Shown here: one piece after another, positions 54,747-64,000 of the stretch
Layout of the letters: each line of letters starts with the position of its first letter
Numbering within the stretch: position 1 is the first letter of the stretch
NCBI GenBank assembly: GCA_963457665.1
Contig: OY735206.1
Span: forward strand, 52,273,868-52,337,867
Direction: 5' to 3'
Source: Thysanoteuthis rhombus
Taxonomy: Eukaryota > Mollusca > Cephalopoda > Oegopsida > Thysanoteuthidae
DNA length: 64,000 bases
Translations under genes and position numbers: made by a program
The notes under the pieces: generated by a model
What the model was told of the DNA's origin: nothing
Seen by the model: only the letters and a program-made list of their open reading frames with translations
Database searches by the model: none

Positions 54747-55094
54747 GGGGTGTAGTACCTGCAAAAACGACAGGATATGCATGGATACATTATAAAAATA
54801 TATATTTTAGCATACGTTTATCTATTCACCAACATAAGAGTATCTGGCAAATATCAAGTCAAAAAAATTTCGAAAGTTTGTAATCATTCGAAATTGTCAC
54901 ATCATTTTGAAAATAATATTGATGTATAAAATCCATTTAAAACGATGAAAGTTCATTTTAGATTTTTATTACATTTTAACCATACAGCTGTCAGTTAACG
55001 GTTTCGCACTATTTCTTTGATTATTTTTTCATTTATATTTTTTCTTTCCTAATAATGCTAATGTGTTGAACAAAATTTATCCGTCCTAAATACG
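54745..55094. other. AT-rich intergenic DNA, no gene seen
   Basis: Low-GC sequence without a long frame or recognisable repeat, leading into the RTE fragment. Confidence 0.5.
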
Positions 55095-55564
55095 AAGACA
55101 GCAGCTGCAAAAAATTGAAAACACAGAGCTAAAGAGATTAGATCACTACGTCTACCTGAGACAATGAATCTCTATTGAATCCCTAGAAAAAGAATTCAAG
55201 ATAGTCACTTAGATAGTCACCCTAGCTGAAACATAACCAACAGATTGGTTCTCAAACTGAGAATCATGGGACATACACAGATCATGCTTAAAGTCATAAG
55301 GAAACATCAAAAGACAGTAGATTATATCAGAAACCAAGCAAATCTGGCAATGGATAGGACATGCTGTAAGAATGACAGATAACCACTGGACATTAAAACT
55401 CACAACGTGGACCCCCTGAGATCATATACAAAATTGCAGCTGGCAAAAATAAGATGGCGTGATGACTTGGCACCAAGACGCCCTGGAATGAGAGGATTGG
55501 CAGATCCTGGGGAAGAATCATGTCCAATGACGAAGACTGAAGCTGATGACGATGACGATGATGA
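55095..55564 (+). mobile_element. RTE-like LINE 3' fragment, third copy
   Basis: Across several frame breaks the sequence reads YVYLRQ (55,147), WQWIGHAVRMTDNHWTLKL, then RWRDDLAPRRPG and GLADPGEESCP. These correspond in order to the WQWTGHVAR, RWRDKLDKFRRYW and WRILGKVYVQ blocks of the copies near 880-1,561. It ends in a GATGAC/GATGAT tail at 55,543-55,564. The coding capacity is destroyed. Confidence 0.7.
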
Positions 55565-55619
55565 ATATATCTATAGTAAACACTATGGCAAAAGAAACAC
55601 TGTGATATATATATAAATA

Positions 55620-55978
55620 TAGTAGAATATGGATTCGCTTCACAAACTAGCTCATGTTTCTGCCCTCTTCGGGCCTCATATTATTGATATATTATTATAT
55701 CATGTTATACTGCTTGCTGATTTGTACCATATATATATATATACACAGTATATGTGGTACAAATCAGGCTAGCAGTATAACATAATATAATGATATATTA
55801 ATAATATAAAGCCACTTCTGAGATGTAATGGATTTATTTCATAGAGAGCTCGATACATACAACTTTTTGCTCATGGAGTTAAGTTGTTTTAGAGTAGAGC
55901 TGGAAATATATAGTAGAATGTGGATTTGCTACATAAACAAACATGAGCTAGATTGTGTAACGAATCCTCATTCTACTA
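55620..55978. mobile_element. 359-bp element with 40-bp terminal inverted repeats
   Basis: The left arm 55,620-55,659 (TAGTAGAATATGG, GATTCG, CTAGCTCATGTTT) is the reverse complement of 55,939-55,978 at 35 of 40 positions. Both ends adjoin TATA-rich DNA. Inside lies an independent large palindrome (55,683-55,802). A further copy of the terminal motif (TAGTAGAATGTGGATTTGC) at about 55,911 forms a second, tighter hairpin with the right arm. No transposase frame is present. Confidence 0.6.
55683..55802. repeat. Large imperfect palindrome with ~47-bp arms
   Basis: The left arm 55,683-55,729 (ATTGATATATTATT, CATGTTATACTGCTTGC, TGATTTGTACCA) pairs with the right arm 55,755-55,802 (TGGTACAAATCA, AGCAGTATAACAT, TAATATATC-type end in reverse complement) around a TA-rich loop of about 25 bp. 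RNA from either strand would fold into a long hairpin. Confidence 0.8.
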
Positions 55979-55990
55979 TATATATATATA

Positions 55991-56235
55991 TTGTTGCGTC
56001 ACCCAGAGAGAGCTGTTTCGTTGCATTACAACTCTTCAGTGTGGCTAAAGACTTTCCATTATCCCATTTAGTTCCGCGAGGCAGGATAGAAACCTTCGTT
56101 TCAGACCCGGAGGCCGATATCCCAACTCTGAGCTACGGAACTGGACGGTCAGTAAAGCTGAATTTAAGCGATATATTTATTATAGGTTAAACTTCCCGTC
56201 CACCAGAGTGCTCTATTCCTATGGAAGAGCATTGC
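55991..56235 (-). mobile_element. tRNA-cored short interspersed element, copy 2
   Basis: On the minus strand the tRNA-like core spans 56,071-56,141, 71 nt. It has GTTCCGT/GCGGAAC acceptor-like ends (one G-T pair), A-box TAGCTCAGAGTTGG (56,122-56,135) and B-box GGTTTCTATCC (56,084-56,094). A central CCTCCGGG suggests a CCG anticodon, not certain. Flanking blocks shared with the copy at 50,411-50,659 show this is a dispersed element rather than a lone tRNA pseudogene. Its 3' end abuts (TA)n at 55,977-55,991. Confidence 0.65.
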
Positions 56236-56296
56236 ATAAGCTTACAATGAACGAGTTACCTCACTTAAAGTGTGCTCAACCCTGAAAAGAGGAGCG

Positions 56297-56403
<107 letters not shown>

Positions 56404-56490
56404 TACGATATATCTTTGACATCTAATAACAACTAAAACATATTTGCTCTCATGGCAATTGAAAACGATGTTCTCAAGAACTTGCAACTT

Positions 56491-56720
56491 ATTGATGTTT
56501 TTGGGAAATTTGTCACCAAGAAATTATGCAGAGAAAATATCTTGTTTTGCCGAGTGAAAATAACTCAAATTTATATCAAACGTTGTATTTCCATTTGAAA
56601 ATATTATTGGAGGCATCACAATCCCTGTAGCCTCGGGCTCAACAAAATCTTAATCTAGCACCGAAAAAAACTGACACAGTAGATATGAACATATTGATAT
56701 AACTCATTCAACCTTTTATG
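56491..56720. repeat. Left arm of a large inverted repeat
   Basis: The reverse complement of this stretch matches 57,030-57,262. Matched words include ACTGTGTCAG, AGATTAAGATTTTGTT, AATATTTTCAAAT, GTTTGATATAAATT, AATTATGCAG/TGCATAATT and TTGATGTTT/AAACATCAA. Identity is roughly three quarters to four fifths by eye. The arms are separated by about 310 bp. Confidence 0.75.
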
Positions 56721-57029
56721 TACAACCTGCGATTTCCAATCACATGCAATAAATGGACTTTCGGGAGTAACGTTTGTGATTTACACTGTATTTTAGTTTC
56801 TGTGCATAGGGACCCACTGAACCTGAAGTGCCCTAGACCCCAAGGTCTAAAATCGACCCTGATTATAGGAAAATCTTAATTCAAGGTATAACAAATTAGA
56901 AAACCAACCATTAAAGTATTGGAATTTATTGTTTGATACAAATTTGTTTTCGCTTGATTTATTTATTTTTGTTTGTAGAGATTTCAAGTGTTTCATGTAA
57001 AATAACTGAGGCTCAAAGTATCTAATATA
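56721..57029. other. Spacer of the inverted repeat
   Basis: Unique-looking AT-rich DNA between the two arms. A 66-codon minus-strand frame here has no recognisable content. Confidence 0.5.
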
Positions 57030-57262
57030 TAAAAAAAGATGAGTCAATCAAAATATGTACTGTGTCAGTTTTATTCAGTGCGAGATTAAGATTTTGTTTG
57101 AGTCTGGGGCTATGGGGACTGTGATACCCCCAGTAATATTTTCAAATAGAAATACAAAGTTTGATATAAATTCGAATTTATTTTCACAAGGCAAAAAACA
57201 ACTGAACTTCAAACATTTTTGCTGCATAATTCCCTGTAAACAAAATTCTCCCAAACATCAAG
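57030..57262. repeat. Right arm of a large inverted repeat
   Basis: Reverse complement of the 56,491-56,720 arm. It ends just before a compound microsatellite. The 70-codon frame at 57,055-57,267 lies wholly within this repeat and is not called. Confidence 0.75.
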
Positions 57263-57270
57263 AGTGAATG

Positions 57271-57294
57271 CATATATATATACATATATATATG

Positions 57295-57368
<74 letters not shown>
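57271..57368. repeat. Compound (TA)n(TG)n microsatellite
   Basis: Interrupted TA repeats (57,271-57,334) continue into TG repeats (57,335-57,368), the same order and strand as at 56,302-56,400. Confidence 0.95.
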
Positions 57369-57371
<3 letters not shown>

Positions 57372-57754
57372 AAGGTAGATTTTTTAAGAAAAATTGCGAA
57401 GAACGTAGCTATACTGTAATGTATACTTCTATTTCCATAGATAACCATGGCTGACTCAACAATTTATTAATTATTATATTTTTTGTGTGGAATGGGTTGG
57501 GGGTCAGGGCAACTACCCCTTTTGTCCCCTTATACATCCGACCCTGCCTATAATCATTCTAGAATGGTGAAGTCAAGGAATATTAAGAAAGGTGTTGGAA
57601 ATTCAAGTTGACTTTCTATCACTTAACGCGCAACAATGTCATGGGAGATTGAGTTTGGAATACAAAAATGCGTGCTAATGGTAATGCTCTGGTGGGGGGT
57701 CTTATAGCGACAGAAGGAATTGACTTACCAGATAACAAAAAAATTAGTAACAAC
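57369..57754. other. Intergenic DNA, no gene seen
   Basis: No long frame; no repeat recognised apart from short G-runs near 57,490-57,510. Confidence 0.5.
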
Positions 57755-58880
57755 CACACGGGACCGATATAAATACCTTGAGTTCTCGAATATAATTCGA
57801 TAAAACAGGAAGAAATGGAAGAGAAAATAAGAAGGAATACCTTAGAAGAATAAGAAAAATACTAGAGACAAAACTAAATAGCAGAAAATTGATAAGAAGA
57901 ATGAACACATGGGTCCATTCCTTGGATGGACAAGGGATAAACTCATATCAATGAAACAGCGAACCAAGGACACTTGTTACAATGTACAAAGCTCTACACC
58001 CCAGAGATGACACAGATTGTGTGTGAAAAAGAAAAGAGGTGGTAGAGGACTCATCAGCATAGGAGACCGTCTCCAGATGACCAAAACGGGATTAGAAAAA
58101 ATATGTACAAGCAAATAATGAAGACATGCCAAGCCCTCGAAACAGTACAACAAAAACGTAGTAAACGAGGGGGTAGCCAAGGGAAGGTGAGAGTAGAAAA
58201 AAACCACTCGGGGGAATTCAAAAGATAGAAAATATTAAAGACGAGCGATCATGGTACCTGGCTATGGAAAGGAAACCTGAAGAGAGAAACAAAATCCGTC
58301 ATCATGGCCTCCGAAATCAAATGCATCAAGGCAGACTATGTCAAGGTAAAGGTCGACAGAACCCAGGCGAATTGCAAATGCTGCTGACGTGGAGAAAGGG
58401 ATAAGATTGTAAACCACATAACCAGAGAATGTACTAAGCTAGCCAAGTACAAGACAAGCACGACAGGGTAGTAACTTAGAACTCTGCAAACGACTGGGAT
58501 TCCACCATGTAGGCAAATGGTACCAGCATACACCAGAGACTGTCATCGAAAGTAGAAAGTACAAATAACTTTGGGACTACGACGTTCAAACCGACCACCC
58601 TATCCAAGCAATGCATATCAGAGAGTGAATATGAAAGGGGGGGGCGGGGTGAAAAACTAGGAAAATATCAGGACTTGGCAAGGGAGCTGAAAAAAGGTGT
58701 GGAACATGGAGGCGATGGTAGTACCAATAATAGCGGGCGCTAACTGCTGTAGACTGCGGGAATGACGAGAGGGAGGCATGAGACTTGCTGTCACTCAGTC
58801 TCCAGCGATGACCACCAGATATCTGTTGGGAATATGCAAAAGTGATAATAAATAAGACGAACAACAACAAGAAACCACTC
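57755..58880 (+). mobile_element. Non-LTR retrotransposon, C-terminal half of ORF plus 3' end, degenerate
   Basis: Frame-shifting translation recovers ordered blocks typical of the region after the reverse transcriptase in a LINE family widespread in invertebrates. These are RYKYLEF (57,763), GPFLGWTRDKLISMKQRT, ALHPRDDTD, KRGGRGLISIGDRLQ and GLEKYVQ. Further on come the Cys/His-like segment HITRECTKLAKYKTRHDR, RLGFHHVGKWY, LWDYDVQTDHPIQA and KYQDLARELKK. The 3' end (CTTGCTGTCACTCAGTC ... CCACCAGATATCTGTTGGGA, then an ATAA-rich tail) closes the copy. Many stops and frame breaks make it inactive. Assignment is by remembered motif order; the exact clade is not fixed. Confidence 0.75.
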
Positions 58881-59347
58881 CGAGTGCGAATACCACTGCC
58901 AACGTCATACAATATCTAAAAACTGATTTAAATCAGTTCATATATAGCTATGATACAGGGGAGTTAACTATGTAAGTTTTGATTTTTTCAGTATTTAGAC
59001 TATTGTCTTGATATATGAAAAAATTATCTCTTAATTGAAAAACAAACAACAATAAAAAAAAACCCAAAAAACACCGGATCGAAACAATCAGGATATTATC
59101 GGGTATTATTTATGACCAAACTCTACAGCATTGGAACTCTGTTGCCAAAAATATGAAAATGCTGCCGTCCAAAAATTATTGCAGTCTTACGAAAAAATAT
59201 TTTTGGCATCGGAGTTTCAACTGTCTATTTAAGAAATTGGTAGGGTGTACTCATTTATGGTCAATACTGTATATGTATAACCCAGAGACTGTCAAAAAAA
59301 AATGAATAGATCACCTAATCCAGGCCAAGAGACCAGATCTTATCGCC
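58881..59347. other. Intergenic DNA between two LINE tails, no gene seen
   Basis: AT-rich sequence with poly-A runs near 59,052-59,070. No open frame of note. Confidence 0.5.
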
Positions 59348-59421
59348 GAGAAGAAGAAGAAGAAGAAGAAGAAGAAGAAGAAGAAGAAGAAGAAGAAGAA
59401 GAAGAAGAAGAAGAAGAAGAA
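59348..59421. repeat. (GAA)n microsatellite
   Basis: About 24 GAA triplets, purine-only on the plus strand and so able to form triplex DNA. The Glu-rich frame over it is an artefact. Confidence 0.97.
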
Positions 59422-59424
59422 GGA

Positions 59425-59775
59425 AAAATATTTGATCGTGAAAGTTATTGTTTCAGCAGACCACAAAGTAAAATTGAAAGGAAGTAAAATCCTGGAAGAA
59501 GCTTAGGAGAGAACGAACCAAATAGTGGAAAACGAGGGTGACAGTTGTACCAGTTATCAATAAAGCACTTGTAAAATAAAAAAAAATTTTAAAAAAACAC
59601 GAAGAGACTTGCAAAAAAGTTGGAAGGATTGAAAATTCGACGGAGAATGGAAACCATCGAGATGACGACACTGAAATCAGCTAAAAGAAAATGCAGAATA
59701 ATTATTGAGGATACTTGCTGTCGCTTGATCCTCCAGAGAAAAGCCACCAATTACAACTGATCCCAAAAATCAATG
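59425..59775 (+). mobile_element. Second, shorter LINE 3' fragment of the same family
   Basis: The translation gives VSADHKVKLKGSK, then TKRLAKKLEGLKIRRRMETI, matching the extreme C-terminus that follows the KYQDLARELKK block in this family. It ends in the same 3' sequence as the copy ending near 58,870 (ACTTGCTGTCGCTTGATCC ... AAAGCCACCA). Several frame breaks are present. Confidence 0.6.
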
Positions 59776-60086
59776 AATACAAAATTATATGATGAACAGT
59801 GTAACTCTTTCTGTTAGTTCTTTGTAAGTTACTTCCAATGAACTGCACAGATACTACACTTATATCATAGGCAGATCACGCGGATACCCTAATCCTAGGC
59901 TGAAATGCCGATCTATACAAGAATAATCCTAACTTTTATGAAGGGTACTATGCTATTAAAGTGGCTGCTTTCATTTGGTTAAGGAAATGCTACGCCTCTA
60001 TTGCCGCATTCAAAATGTGTGTACTTTTTTCCCAAAACATGTGAATTGTGAATAAATGTCGCTAAAGTACTCCTGCAGTTAGGGTA
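59776..60086. other. Upstream flank of the zinc-finger gene
   Basis: No gene or repeat identified. Composition is moderately AT-rich until about 60,080, where it becomes GC-richer towards the promoter. Confidence 0.5.
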
Positions 60087-60103
60087 GGCTACCCTGGGTA
60101 GCC
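60087..60103. promoter_or_regulatory. 17-bp perfect dyad upstream of the promoter
   Basis: GGCTACCC and GGGTAGCC flank a single T, a perfect 8-bp inverted repeat about 70 bp upstream of the TATA box. It could bind a dimeric factor, but no known site was recognised. Confidence 0.3.
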
Positions 60104-60119
60104 CACCAAACAGAAGAAA

Positions 60120-60195
60120 GGGGTGGAGTTAAAATCCTTGCTCCGCCCATGGTAACTATATAAGTGGGGCCAAGGCCCAGAAACCAGCTCAGTTT
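60120..60195 (+). promoter_or_regulatory. Core promoter of the Kruppel-like factor gene
   Basis: TATATAAG lies at 60,157-60,164, followed by an initiator-like TCAGT at 60,189-60,193, about 30 bp downstream, the usual spacing. Just upstream are GGGGTGGAG (60,120-60,128, a CACCC box on the other strand) and CTCCGCCC (60,141-60,148, a GC box). Both are classical Sp/KLF binding words, so auto- or cross-regulation by the family is possible. The inferred start would leave a 5' leader of only about 25 nt. Confidence 0.6.
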
Positions 60196-60215
60196 TTGTC
60201 TGGCGTCTAGGAAGC

Positions 60216-60840
60216 ATGGCGACTTTCTCGAATAAACAAGGTGGTGATAACGTTGTCTCCGATAATGTACTAGTTGGTGCAGACCACGAGGTCCTTCACG
60301 GCGCTGCACTCATCTGTGACTTCAAACATCGAAGTCACCATCATATGGACACTGTTCGTAAATGTCTCGCGGACACGAATCCCACGATCCGATATTTTGA
60401 GAAATGCCCTCAACTGAGAGGCACGAAAAACTTTCAGAAACGTTTATGTTGTCTGGATGACGATCAACACGGTCGTCCTTCAACACAGAAAAAAAAGAAA
60501 CGACGAGCAGCTGAAGAGACCAACCATATCGCGGACGTTAACAAAAAATTTTCCAAAGTCCTTCAACTAGTTGATCAAAACGCATCCGTCTCCTTCAATA
60601 GGACCGGGACGGTATCCCGTCCTAACGCTAGGGTTGGGACTCGGACTGGACTCGTGGCTCGAAGTGGAGCCGAAACTAAAATAATCACTACACCATCTGC
60701 GTCTCCGCCAAGAACTGATACCAAAATTAGCGAAGCCGAAACAAACGGTACTCGTCGTACACACAAATGTCCATATTCAGATTGCGGAAAAATTTATACC
60801 AAAAACAGTCACTTGAAGACGCATATAAGGTCACATACAG
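60216..60840 (+). CDS. Kruppel-like (Sp/KLF) zinc-finger transcription factor, first coding exon
   Basis: Probable nuclear DNA-binding regulator of GC/CACCC-box promoters; this exon holds 208 full codons. The ATG has A at -3 and G at +4. Residues 1-90 match no known domain. Residues 92-97 (KKKKRR) look like a nuclear localisation signal. Residues 98-180 are Ser/Thr-rich and low in complexity. Residues 185-207 form the first C2H2 finger, C-x4-C-x12-H-x3-H (C185, C190, H203, H207), with the family signature CGKIYTKNSHLKTH and the linker start HTG. The reading frame runs on to a stop at 60,879-60,881, but CAG|GTACTT at 60,840/60,841 is a good donor, phase 1 within the linker glycine. KLF genes commonly have an intron here, and two more fingers are expected downstream, outside the window. 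Asn replaces the usual Ser of KSSHLK. The GC-rich, CpG-containing exon stands out from its AT-rich surroundings. Subgroup is undecided. Confidence 0.8.
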
Positions 60841-61853
60841 GTACTTACTTTTTTAAAATTATTATTACTTATGTTTCTTAGAAGTTTTAAAAGTTGTTTC
60901 CAAAGTTACTTTATACTGTATAGCTCTTATGATTTGATGTACTTTGGTAGTAGCGTAACAATAACAAAACTAAATACTACAACTTGGTCCAGAGCTACGA
61001 ACTAATCTACTTTTTTCGCACTCCTGTGACCACCTTCAAATCGTACAATTACAAAAAAAAAAAAAATGTTCAAGAAAAACTTCTGAAACTATATGTTTGC
61101 TCTACGTTATTGTAAACTGTTTTAAAATTTTGTAATTTTTTAAAATGTTTTATTTCAAATACCCCGTCGTTTCCTTTTTTTTCGGATTACTGGAAAAGTA
61201 GATAAATTTTAAGTAATAACTTTCTGGTGTGTGCCTTCTTTGTTTAGCTGTTACTACTGTTCTCTTACTTACTCGTTTGTCCGTCATTCTCGGGCACACC
61301 CACTCTATCTCGCCCCTGAAAGCATATGCTACTCCGTTCTTCCATCTTATTACTATTAGTATTAGTATTAATATCATCTTTTATTTTCTCTTCACGCTTT
61401 TAGCCCGAGTCGTATTGCTATCAGTGTGGTTTTTTTTTTTTGTTAATTTTTCCTTTCTGCATCTTATTTCTAAATGTTACGACCTCTGATAATCATGCCT
61501 CACTTCACGAACAATATACATTATACCAATAGATACAGCGTAAATCGGATATCGCAGCTAAAACTTTTCTTTTTTTAGTCGCACAGAAATCTCATTATAT
61601 CTAATTTTCAACATTCGAAAAGCTATACAGTTATAAAATCAAAATTACAGCTCCTTTCTTTTCTCTTGTTAACGATACACCAACTACTACTCCTACTACA
61701 GCACGTAGTTATATTTTGTTGGTTTTATGAGTGTTGTTTACTGTTGTTAATGTTCTATCTACCATTGCGTTTTACCAACATATTAGCAACTCAACTAACT
61801 CACATATGAAAAGCACAACCAATTACCAATACTACTAGTACTAATACAAAATG

Positions 61854-61854
<1 letters not shown>

Positions 61855-61921
<67 letters not shown>

Positions 61922-61934
61922 GTGTGTGTGTGTA
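61855..61934. repeat. (TA)n microsatellite with short (GT)n end
   Basis: TA repeats at 61,855-61,920 followed by CGTGTGTGTGTGTA. Confidence 0.97.
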
Positions 61935-62097
61935 TACTACCTTGATAGAACTGGGTTCCACCCACTCAGGCTACTGGCGATTTGCCAAAAAAAACCTATT
62001 GCTTCTTTCTTGTTAGAATTGTAATCACCACGTCGGCGTGTGAGCAAATATTCTGCGTATTTGTTCCTGGCTAGCGGCTAAACTAATTTGGAAAGTA

Positions 62098-62127
62098 AGA
62101 GAGAGGGAGGGAGAGAGAGAGAGAGAG
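62098..62127. repeat. (GA)n-rich purine tract
   Basis: GAGAGGGAGGGAGAGAGAGA-type purine run on the plus strand. Confidence 0.85.
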
Positions 62128-62578
62128 TACAGAAAAGTAGAAAAAAAATCTTTAAATATTGAAAATAAAAAAATATAAAACTGATAACTAGTAAAAACGA
62201 ACAAACAAACAAGTGAAACCAATAACAAAACCTCAAAAGAACGTATCTATCTCTGTCCTTTTTGAGAGTCTACTGGGGAGAGTCATAACTCTTTTTTTTT
62301 TTTTTTTCAACCTGAATGACTTCTTCGTGTTTATTCATTTATTTATTAGGGTTTTATAAGTACGAGGGAAGTTTCTATTGATATTTCTATTTTTTTTTAA
62401 AGGAAGTGAACTAAAATGTTTTTTTTTCCTAAGAAATTGTGATCTATGGAATAGGAAGATTACATTTAAGACCACGGGACTGGGTGACTAGCATATTAGC
62501 ACACAAACCACAGTACCACTTCGAATATCCCCGAAAGAAAAGAGGAAAAAAGGCAGAGACTTCTTGTTGTGCTCGTGC

Positions 62579-62579
<1 letters not shown>

Positions 62580-62615
<36 letters not shown>

Positions 62616-62652
62616 CTGTGTCTGTCTGTCTCTCTCTCTCTCTCACACACAC
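62580..62652. repeat. (CT)n microsatellite
   Basis: CT runs at 62,580-62,611 and about 62,629-62,643, separated by TGTTTCTGTGTCTGTCTG and ending in (CA)n. Confidence 0.95.
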
Positions 62653-63118
62653 GAAATCATTTCTTTTAGCTACCGCGAATTCTGAAAATAGGCTTTATCC
62701 AAAGTAAATACGCGAATAAATAATGGAAACTAAACGGGAGAAAAAAAAATGGTATTTTTCCTTTGTTTTATTTTTGTTAAGTGATGATCATTTTTTTTTT
62801 GTGACGGACGACACTGCGCGAATTCGTTCTGCCCTACCCCCTCGCTCCTCTCTTTGTATTCTTTACTCCCTCCAACTTTTTCCCTGTCTTTCTATCTGTC
62901 TCTCTCTCCTCGAGAAATATCCACGCACGCACAGACTTCCTTTTGCCCTGGCCTAATTCAACGACACCTGTATTCAAATCACTTTGACTGCATCATTTAA
63001 ATATTAGGCTTTTGTATTGACCAGGTGTTTGTGTTGTTTAGACATTGTCGTTCAAGTTGTGCTGAGTCTCACGACTAAATACTGACCTTTTCCTTCGATA
63101 TGATCGCGAAAAATTTTT

Positions 63119-63161
63119 TTCTTCAAGACGAAGAAAATTATATTTTTCGTCTCTTGAAGAA
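63119..63161. repeat. Imperfect palindrome in the intron
   Basis: TTCTTCAAGACGAAGAAAAT and ATTTTTCGTCTCTTGAAGAA face each other across TAT. They pair almost completely, with a small bulge. Confidence 0.6.
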
Positions 63162-63536
63162 TTAAAAAAAAAAAAAAAATACTTCAGAATTTACCATCCT
63201 TTTTTTCTCTTTCGAAAATATACTAAAATTCAAATTTGTTTTCGCTAAATGCCAAATGAAAATTAATCAACTCGAAATCGAAGGTAAATAAATAAATTAA
63301 TGATACCCGTTTACGGGTTAAGAATGTGTGTCTCTGAGTTCACGAATGTAACGATTTTTTTCTACAAGAAACAGCCACCCATCTTTTCTTTCGAACAAAA
63401 CAATGGAAGCCTTTTTCTTCTCTCTCTGCATGCGAGCTGTAAGGTTTGGATTTTCACAAAAGGTGAATACTCTCCACCACGCCGCCACGCCCATTCTTCT
63501 TCTCATCGTCTTCAGCTCCATGAGTCAATCAGGGTC

Positions 63537-63558
63537 TTCTCTCTCTCTCTCTCTCTCT
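63537..63558. repeat. (CT)n microsatellite
   Basis: About eleven CT dinucleotides within a longer pyrimidine-rich zone (about 63,530-63,720). Confidence 0.9.
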
Positions 63559-64000
63559 AACTGATAGCCCCTCTTTCTCTCCTTCTTATTCTCTCCTCTC
63601 TTTTCTTTACTTTTTTTTTTCATCCCACTTTTTCTTCTCTTATTCTTGTCCCATTTTTAAACCCTCGGTATTTTTAACGGCTTTTTTCCCTTGCACATCA
63701 CTTACATCTACTTTGATCTTTAACTTCTGTTTTTTTGTTTGTTTTTGTTTCGCTGAATATCGTATTTGCCTATGTATAAAACGCTTAGTTTACAAAGGTA
63801 TTTATTTGGTCTTGGGGGACTACCCTTCACTCGCTACAACTCATCCTAGTCCTACGCTGTCCTAGTGATCGTTTCGAGCTTCGGTAGACGACCTTTTAGC
63901 GATAATACAAATACGCTGGATGATCTGTGTAATATTGGCATAGGTTTTCAAAACTTGCACGCTAGCAATCACATTAACTGAAAGAAGTCCTCTCTTTTTT

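Larger units (their letters stand above)
60841..64000 (+). other. Intron 1 of the Kruppel-like factor gene (partial)
   Basis: Starts with the donor GTACTT. It holds no credible coding exon. The second and third zinc fingers were looked for (HTGEKPY-type and RSDEL-type residues) and not seen before the window ends. The sequence is AT-rich with poly-T and CT-rich tracts, the latter dense from about 62,580 to 63,720. Confidence 0.65.

Noticed and set aside
56071..56141. Functional tRNA gene on the minus strand
   Set aside because: The A- and B-boxes are degenerate and the D and T stems pair poorly. A second copy with shared flanks shows it belongs to a dispersed repeat.
57977..58912. Minus-strand frames of 65-108 codons over the LINE region
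   Set aside because: They are antisense to a degenerate retrotransposon whose plus-strand blocks are recognisable in order.
59302..59487. Glu-rich 61-codon frame
   Set aside because: It is a (GAA)n microsatellite read in frame.
60567..60766. Two minus-strand frames opposite the zinc-finger exon
   Set aside because: They are shadows of the GC-rich coding exon and have no domain.
60841..60881. Extension of the zinc-finger frame to the stop at 60,879-60,881
   Set aside because: A good splice donor ends the exon inside the finger linker, and the added residues are AT-rich intronic translation.

Overview
This looks like AT-rich, intron-bearing animal nuclear DNA. It holds long (TA)n, (GT)n and (CT)n microsatellites, 3' ends of non-LTR retrotransposons, tRNA-cored short repeats, small inverted-repeat elements, and one exon with a GT splice donor and a Kruppel-like zinc finger. 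The mix suggests a lophotrochozoan, perhaps a mollusc such as a cephalopod, but nothing here fixes the species. No bacterial-style operon, rRNA gene, CRISPR array or intact transposase is visible.

Layout. Positions 1-5,860 are gene-poor: two adjacent 3' fragments of an RTE-like LINE (about 880-1,561) and a degenerate minisatellite of about 36 bp period (about 3,600-4,960). Positions 5,861-50,030, about 69% of the window, are one head-to-tail satellite with a 64-bp monomer, about 690 copies. It is not homogeneous. It contains 640-bp (10-monomer) higher-order repeats, an apparently identical 2,233-bp tandem duplication, blocks of more than 3 kb repeated at 4,260/4,452 bp spacing, a recurrent truncated monomer, and a subfamily seen only right of about 32.2 kb. 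I see no conserved reading frame in it.

Positions 50,031-60,100 are a patchwork of old repeats: two copies of a roughly 230-bp element with a tRNA-like core, two small elements with terminal inverted repeats, a 39-bp minisatellite that keeps reading frames open without being a convincing gene, a large inverted repeat (56,491/57,262), and LINE tails of two families.

The only convincing host gene is at the right end. A compact promoter (GC/CACCC boxes, TATA box, initiator-like TCAGT) precedes a 208-codon first coding exon (60,216-60,840). The exon ends inside the linker after the first C2H2 finger of a Kruppel-like factor. The remaining fingers must lie past an intron that fills the rest of the window.

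The most interesting object is the 64-bp satellite, for its size, layered internal duplication and zonation, and its position about 10 kb from a developmental-type transcription factor promoter.
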